From Chloroflexota bacterium (GTDB lineage: Bacteria > Chloroflexota > Limnocylindria > Limnocylindrales > CSP1-4), in assembly GCA_017882025.1 (NCBI GenBank), contig JADGQG010000020.1, positions 1 to 16,406 of the forward strand: a stretch of DNA of 16,406 bases, read 5' to 3'. This document shows, in pieces, positions 13,105-16,406 of this stretch. Below the pieces are notes generated by a model that was given only the letters and a program-made list of their open reading frames with translations, had not been told where the DNA came from and did no database searches. A program made the position numbers and the translations under genes. Each line of letters opens with the position of its first letter. The stretch's first letter is position 1.

Positions 13105-13144
13105 CCGCTACTGTCGCTCGCGCTCCGCTACTGTCCGTCGCGCT
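13105..13144. repeat. Two tandem 20-bp direct repeats upstream of the LysM gene
   Basis: CCGCTACTGT begins both copies (13105-13124 and 13125-13144), and each ends TCGCGCT; they differ only at positions 12 and 13 (18/20 identical). They sit 25-64 bases upstream of the LysM -10 element in the 145-base gap after the ABC operon. A 20-base period is about two helical turns, which would suit paired regulator sites. A simple slippage duplication is equally possible. Nothing else clear is seen in this gap. Confidence 0.7.
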
Positions 13145-13211
13145 CCGCCGGATCGCCGGACCGCCGTGATCGTCCGCCCGGATCGCACGCGAGGAGGTCC
13201 GCGGCTCGCCC

Positions 13212-14057
13212 CTACCCCGCGTCCGAGATCTCGAACCGCGCGAGGCGCCGCGCAGCGAGCCAGAACGCGACGCTCGTCACGACCGCGGCCAGGACGAGGC
13301 CGGTCGCCAGGGGCACGTCGCGCGCGAGCGTCCCGGCCTCGGGACCGGCGATCCCCGCCGCGACCGCAAGCCCGTACTCGCGGATCGAGAGGAGCCGCGT
13401 CCCGGAGAAGAACGAAGAGATGATCCCTTCCCAGAGAAGGACATACGCCAGCCCGGCGATGAGCGCCCGCCCGGTCCACACGGAGAGGGCCACGAAAACG
13501 GCCGTGTAGGCGATGACCGCGACCACCGCGCCCACCAGCATGCCAAGGACGAGCCCGGGCGCGTCGAGCCGCACGAGGAGAATGCCCGCAACAAGCACCG
13601 AAGTCCCGCACAGCGCCACGCCGGCCGTGCCGGCCACCAGCATCTTCGCGAACACGATCCAGCCACGCCCAACCGGCTTGGTCAGGAGATGGACCACCGT
13701 CCCGTCGTCGATCTCGGCGCCGATCGCCGTCGTTCCGAGGACCAGCGCGACGAGCGGAACGATGGTCGTCATGACCAGCGAGTCGTAGAGCTGACGGGTG
13801 AGCTGGGCAGTGGTTCCCAGCCCCCCGCCGACCACGAGCACGACCGCGACGCCCACCGGCGCCAACGCCAGCAGGCCGACCAGGAGGATCCGGCGCCGTC
13901 CCAGGAGGCCGCGCATCGTGAGGTTGACGAGCGGGCCAAGGACGGATGCGCCGAGCACGGGCGCCGACGGGTGACGCGGCAGCGGGGGCGACGACGGCGC
14001 AGCCGCCGGCCAGCCGGGCAGCGGGGCACGACCGGGCGACGGAGCCCCGCCGCTCAC
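13212..14057 (-). CDS. ABC-2 type transporter permease (second of two)
   Basis: This 281-residue protein has a hydrophilic, Pro-rich N-terminus (1-42) followed by about six membrane segments (roughly 56-78, 95-113, 135-160, 168-192, 196-215, 246-268). TAIGAEIDDGTVVHLLTKPVGR (about 110-131) after the second segment is the coupling-helix motif of ABC-2 export permeases, like the GEIEDGT..LLSKP pattern in homologues. It forms the membrane half of an exporter with the ATPase encoded just upstream. The start is GTG at 14057, overlapping the ATPase stop as GTGA. The transported substrate cannot be inferred; antimicrobial, lipid or Na+ export are all known for this class. It is the last gene of the four-gene set. 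Confidence 0.88.
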   Translation of the reverse strand: MSGGAPSPGRAPLPGWPAAAPSSPPLPRHPSAPVLGASVLGPLVNLTMRGLLGRRRILLVGLLALAPVGVAVVLVVGGGLGTTAQLTRQLYDSLVMTTIVPLVALVLGTTAIGAEIDDGTVVHLLTKPVGRGWIVFAKMLVAGTAGVALCGTSVLVAGILLVRLDAPGLVLGMLVGAVVAVIAYTAVFVALSVWTGRALIAGLAYVLLWEGIISSFFSGTRLLSIREYGLAVAAGIAGPEAGTLARDVPLATGLVLAAVVTSVAFWLAARRLARFEISDAG

Positions 14058-14983
14058 GTGCGCACCAGGTAGTCGAAGACCGACTCGAGCGACTCGTCGG
14101 CGGGGGCCAGCTCGAAGATCGAGACACCCGCGTCGCGTGCCAGGACGGGCAGCTCGCGGGTGAACGTCGCGAAGTCAGCCGTTCGCACGTCCAGCCGACC
14201 GTCCTCGAAGGTGAGCCCCGAGACCGTGGGCCGGCCGACCAGCCGGCCCGCCAGCGCGCGATCGTCGGACGTCCGGAGCGTGAAGGAATGGGGGCGATCC
14301 GTCATGAGGCGGCGGATCTCGCGGAAGTCGCCCGAGGCGGCGAGGCGGCCGGCGACCACCACGAGGACCCGCTCCGCGACCCGCTCCACTTCCTCGAGGA
14401 TGTGCGACGAGAACAGGATCACCCGGCCTTCGTCGGCCAGCGCCCGGAGCAGCGCCATCATGTGGAGACGCTGGCGCGGGTCCATCCCATTGAACGGCTC
14501 GTCGAGGACGAGGACCGCCGGATCGTGGACCAGCGCTGCCGCGACCTTCGCGCGCTGCCGCATCCCCTTCGAGTAGGTCGCGAGCTCGCGGTCGGCGGCA
14601 TTTGCGAGCTCGACTGTCCCGAGCGCCCGATCGACGGCGCCGCTGCCGAAGGGCAGGCCCTGGAGCTGCGCGCTGAGGCGGACGAACTCACGGGCCGTGA
14701 GATACGGGAAGATCGCCTCTCGCTCCGGGACAAGCCCGACACGCCGATAGACGGCCGGGTCGCCGAAGGTCGGGCGCCCGTCCACGGTGACGCTCCCTGC
14801 GGACGGCCGCAGCAGCCCGGCCACGAGGTGGAGCAGCGTGCTCTTGCCGGCCCCGTTCGGGCCCAGAAGACCGGTGACGCCCGGCTCCAGCCCGAACGTG
14901 ATGTCGTTGAGCGCCACGACGTTGCCGTACCACTTGGCGACGGCGGTGACCGCCACGGTCGGCGTGGGCGCGGCCGAACTCAT
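14054..14983 (-). CDS. ABC-2 type transporter ATP-binding protein (second of two)
   Basis: This 309-residue protein has a complete nucleotide-binding domain: Walker A GPNGAGKST (41-49), a Q-loop where Glu87 (VPERE) replaces the usual Gln, the degenerate signature YSKGMRQR (137-144), Walker B VLVLDEPFNGMD with Asp161/Glu162, and switch His194 in SSHILEEVE. The YSKGMRQR signature is typical of NatA/DrrA-like ATPases of ABC-2 exporters. Residues 215-309 form the C-terminal regulatory extension seen in that group. The start is ATG at 14983, overlapping the stop of the preceding permease gene as ATGA; the frame is open to 15457, but that part is antigenic noise within the permease gene. It should energise the permease encoded next to it. 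Confidence 0.92.
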   Translation of the reverse strand: MSSAAPTPTVAVTAVAKWYGNVVALNDITFGLEPGVTGLLGPNGAGKSTLLHLVAGLLRPSAGSVTVDGRPTFGDPAVYRRVGLVPEREAIFPYLTAREFVRLSAQLQGLPFGSGAVDRALGTVELANAADRELATYSKGMRQRAKVAAALVHDPAVLVLDEPFNGMDPRQRLHMMALLRALADEGRVILFSSHILEEVERVAERVLVVVAGRLAASGDFREIRRLMTDRPHSFTLRTSDDRALAGRLVGRPTVSGLTFEDGRLDVRTADFATFTRELPVLARDAGVSIFELAPADESLESVFDYLVRT

Positions 14984-15894
14984 GCCTCGATCCGCCGGTA
15001 TCGGAGGATGAGCACCATGAGCGTGGCGACCGCGACAACGCCGGCACTGGCAGCGAAGATCCCGGGATCGATCCCCGAGCTTGTCACGCTCACGTTGCGG
15101 CCCGCGACGCCGAAGAGCGTGGACGCGAGCCCGTCGAGGAGCGCATACGGGTCCAGGAGGGCAACGTACCGGAAGGGATCGCGAAGCTGGCCCTGGACCA
15201 CGAGGACGGAGACGACCCCGCTCAGGACCAGGAAGACCGCCACGATCGCCCCCGCCGCGAAGGCCCGTCGCGGGGTGAAGGCGGCGATCACGAGGCCGAT
15301 GCCGGAGAAGAACGCCGCCGCGACGACCGTGCTCAGCAGCATCGGCAGGACGAGCGGGAGGGCCTCGCCGAGGCCGGCGCCAAGGTCGATCGAAGCAAAG
15401 ACGATCCCGAGCAGGAGGACGGCCTGCGGCACCAGGAGCACGAGCGCCAGGGCGCACAGGAGCGCCCCATATTTCGCGAGGGCATAGTCGGTGCGTTCCA
15501 GCGCACGGCTGAAGTAGAGGGTCAGGACGTGGTGTCGCTGGTCACGGCCAAGCAGCTCGGGCGCCTGCGCCGTCACGAAGAACGCGATGAACGTCTGCAC
15601 GACGCTGAGGTAGTTCTGCGGCGTGATCGGGCTCACGCGCTCCGCCGCCGGCCCGGCGAGCGCCCGGATCCCGACGGCGAGAACCGCCGGGAGCAGCGTC
15701 AGCCCCGCCAGCGCGAACGGCGCGATCTTCGCGCGGCCGCCCCGGCCGATCCCGAACGTCCATTTCAGCGATTGCGCGAAGAGCGTGGAGATCGCGTGCC
15801 GGCGACCCAGGCGCGGCCCGTCGTATCCCCGGTAGCCCAGGTCGAAGATGGAGCCGGTCGCGCTGCCCGCGACGAGGTCAGGCGGCAGTGCCAC
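14980..15894 (-). CDS. ABC-2 type transporter permease (first of two)
   Basis: This 304-residue protein has about six membrane segments (roughly 58-80, 97-115, 138-166, 176-206, 212-233, 278-298). Its cytoplasmic N-terminus carries IFDLGYRGYDGPRLGR (16-31), a motif I know from permeases of this kind paired with NatA-like ATPases. The loop APELLGRDQRHHVLTLYFSRAL (about 111-131) after the second segment corresponds to the coupling helix. The start is GTG at 15894, inside the last codons of the upstream ATPase gene (17-base overlap), with a perfect AGGAGG Shine-Dalgarno at 15901-15906, six bases away. The stop overlaps the next ATPase gene by four bases. It is unlike the second permease in sequence, so the operon may encode one heteromeric exporter or two exporters. 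Confidence 0.9.
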   Translation of the reverse strand: MALPPDLVAGSATGSIFDLGYRGYDGPRLGRRHAISTLFAQSLKWTFGIGRGGRAKIAPFALAGLTLLPAVLAVGIRALAGPAAERVSPITPQNYLSVVQTFIAFFVTAQAPELLGRDQRHHVLTLYFSRALERTDYALAKYGALLCALALVLLVPQAVLLLGIVFASIDLGAGLGEALPLVLPMLLSTVVAAAFFSGIGLVIAAFTPRRAFAAGAIVAVFLVLSGVVSVLVVQGQLRDPFRYVALLDPYALLDGLASTLFGVAGRNVSVTSSGIDPGIFAASAGVVAVATLMVLILRYRRIEA

Positions 15895-16406
15895 GCGCGC
15901 CCTCCTCGTCGACGTCGTCGCGGAAGAGGTCCTCGACCCGGTGCCGGGCCGGTTCGATGCGGATCAGCGCCAGGCCGCGGGTCGCGGCTGCGTCCCGGAT
16001 CAGGTCGTACGGTCGCTCGTCCTGGGCCGCGACCAGCACACGGCGCGGGCCGTCCACGCGGGCGCGGAAGCCGGCCGCGACGAGATCGGCCGCCAGGTCA
16101 TCCGCCCCGTCATCGACCTCCACGATCAGCGTCCCGGTCCGGCCGGTGAAGCTGGCCAGCGAGGCTGAGCGCAGGAGACGTCCGCCGTCGATCGCCACGA
16201 CGTGGTCGCAGACGCGCTCGATCTCGCCCAGCAGGTGCGAGCAGACGAGGACGGCAATCCCGAACTCGGTGCCCGTGCGGCGGATCAGGTCCAGCATCTC
16301 GTCACGCCCGGCGGGGTCCAGGCCGTTGGTCGGCTCGTCGAGGAGGAGGAGCCGCGGATCGTGGACGAGCGCCTGGGCCAGCTTCACGCGCTGCCGCATG
16401 CCGGTG
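15878..16406 (-). CDS. ABC-2 type transporter ATP-binding protein (first of two), 5' end missing
   Basis: The frame enters from the right edge and gives the last 176 residues of an ABC ATPase, stop at 15878-15880. Visible parts are the end of the signature (TGMRQRVKLAQALVHDP), Walker B LLLLDEPTNGLDP, the switch His in VCSHLLGEIERV, and a C-terminal regulatory region ending GARGTAA. Walker A and the Q-loop lie outside the window. It differs clearly from the second ATPase and is followed, with a 17-base overlap, by its likely permease partner. The internal ATG at 16397-16399 lies within the signature motif, so it is not the true start. Confidence 0.92.
   Translation of the reverse strand, partial: TGMRQRVKLAQALVHDPRLLLLDEPTNGLDPAGRDEMLDLIRRTGTEFGIAVLVCSHLLGEIERVCDHVVAIDGGRLLRSASLASFTGRTGTLIVEVDDGADDLAADLVAAGFRARVDGPRRVLVAAQDERPYDLIRDAAATRGLALIRIEPARHRVEDLFRDDVDEEGARGTAA

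Noticed and set aside
1..16406. Mobile elements, CRISPR arrays, tRNA or rRNA genes
   Set aside because: No transposase or integrase motif, no regularly spaced repeats beyond the two 20-bp copies, and no tRNA or rRNA signature was found on reading both strands.

Overview
The window is very GC-rich DNA (about 70% by eye) with strong G/C preference in third codon positions, many GTG starts and 1- to 17-base gene overlaps. No rRNA, tRNA, CRISPR array, transposase, integrase or phage gene is visible. Gene content and codon style fit a free-living high-GC bacterium, most likely Chloroflexota (Limnocylindria-like lineages) or possibly Actinomycetota. This assignment is inference from protein style; no marker gene is present. 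It looks like ordinary chromosome, densely coded, with no gene-free stretch above 300 bases (the longest is 6215-6469).

Layout: (1) the 3' end of a universal stress protein gene (+). (2) A minus-strand catabolic block, read right to left: a HAD-IIA phosphatase (5303-6214), a P5C-dehydrogenase-like aldehyde dehydrogenase (3618-5183), a class III aminotransferase (2095-3420), and the two subunits of a glutaconate-type CoA-transferase (1166-2086 and 342-1166). Together the last four could take an omega-amino acid through semialdehyde and acid to a CoA ester. (3) A plus-strand FabI enoyl-ACP reductase. (4) A minus-strand APH-like phosphotransferase and a Fur-family regulator. (5) Divergent from the regulator, a plus-strand cbiM-cbiQ-cbiO operon, an ECF-type nickel/cobalt importer whose ATPase carries a histidine-rich tail. 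(6) A minus-strand single-pass membrane protein with an extracellular LysM domain. (7) A minus-strand set of four overlapping ABC-2 transporter genes (ATPase, permease, ATPase, permease), whose first gene runs off the right edge.

The regulatory picture is the most interesting part. Four minus-strand genes (HAD, phosphotransferase, Fur, LysM) lack a Shine-Dalgarno sequence and instead have a TANNNT-like -10 element 7-8 bases before the start codon, which suggests leaderless mRNAs. The other genes have good Shine-Dalgarno sequences or are translationally coupled. The Fur/cbiM intergenic region carries repeated TTGC half-sites lying on the predicted cbiM -35, a plausible metal-responsive operator. 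All three convergent gene junctions hold a GC-rich hairpin without a T-tract. No wholly new multi-gene defence or biosynthetic system is evident; the findings are mostly regulatory and architectural.
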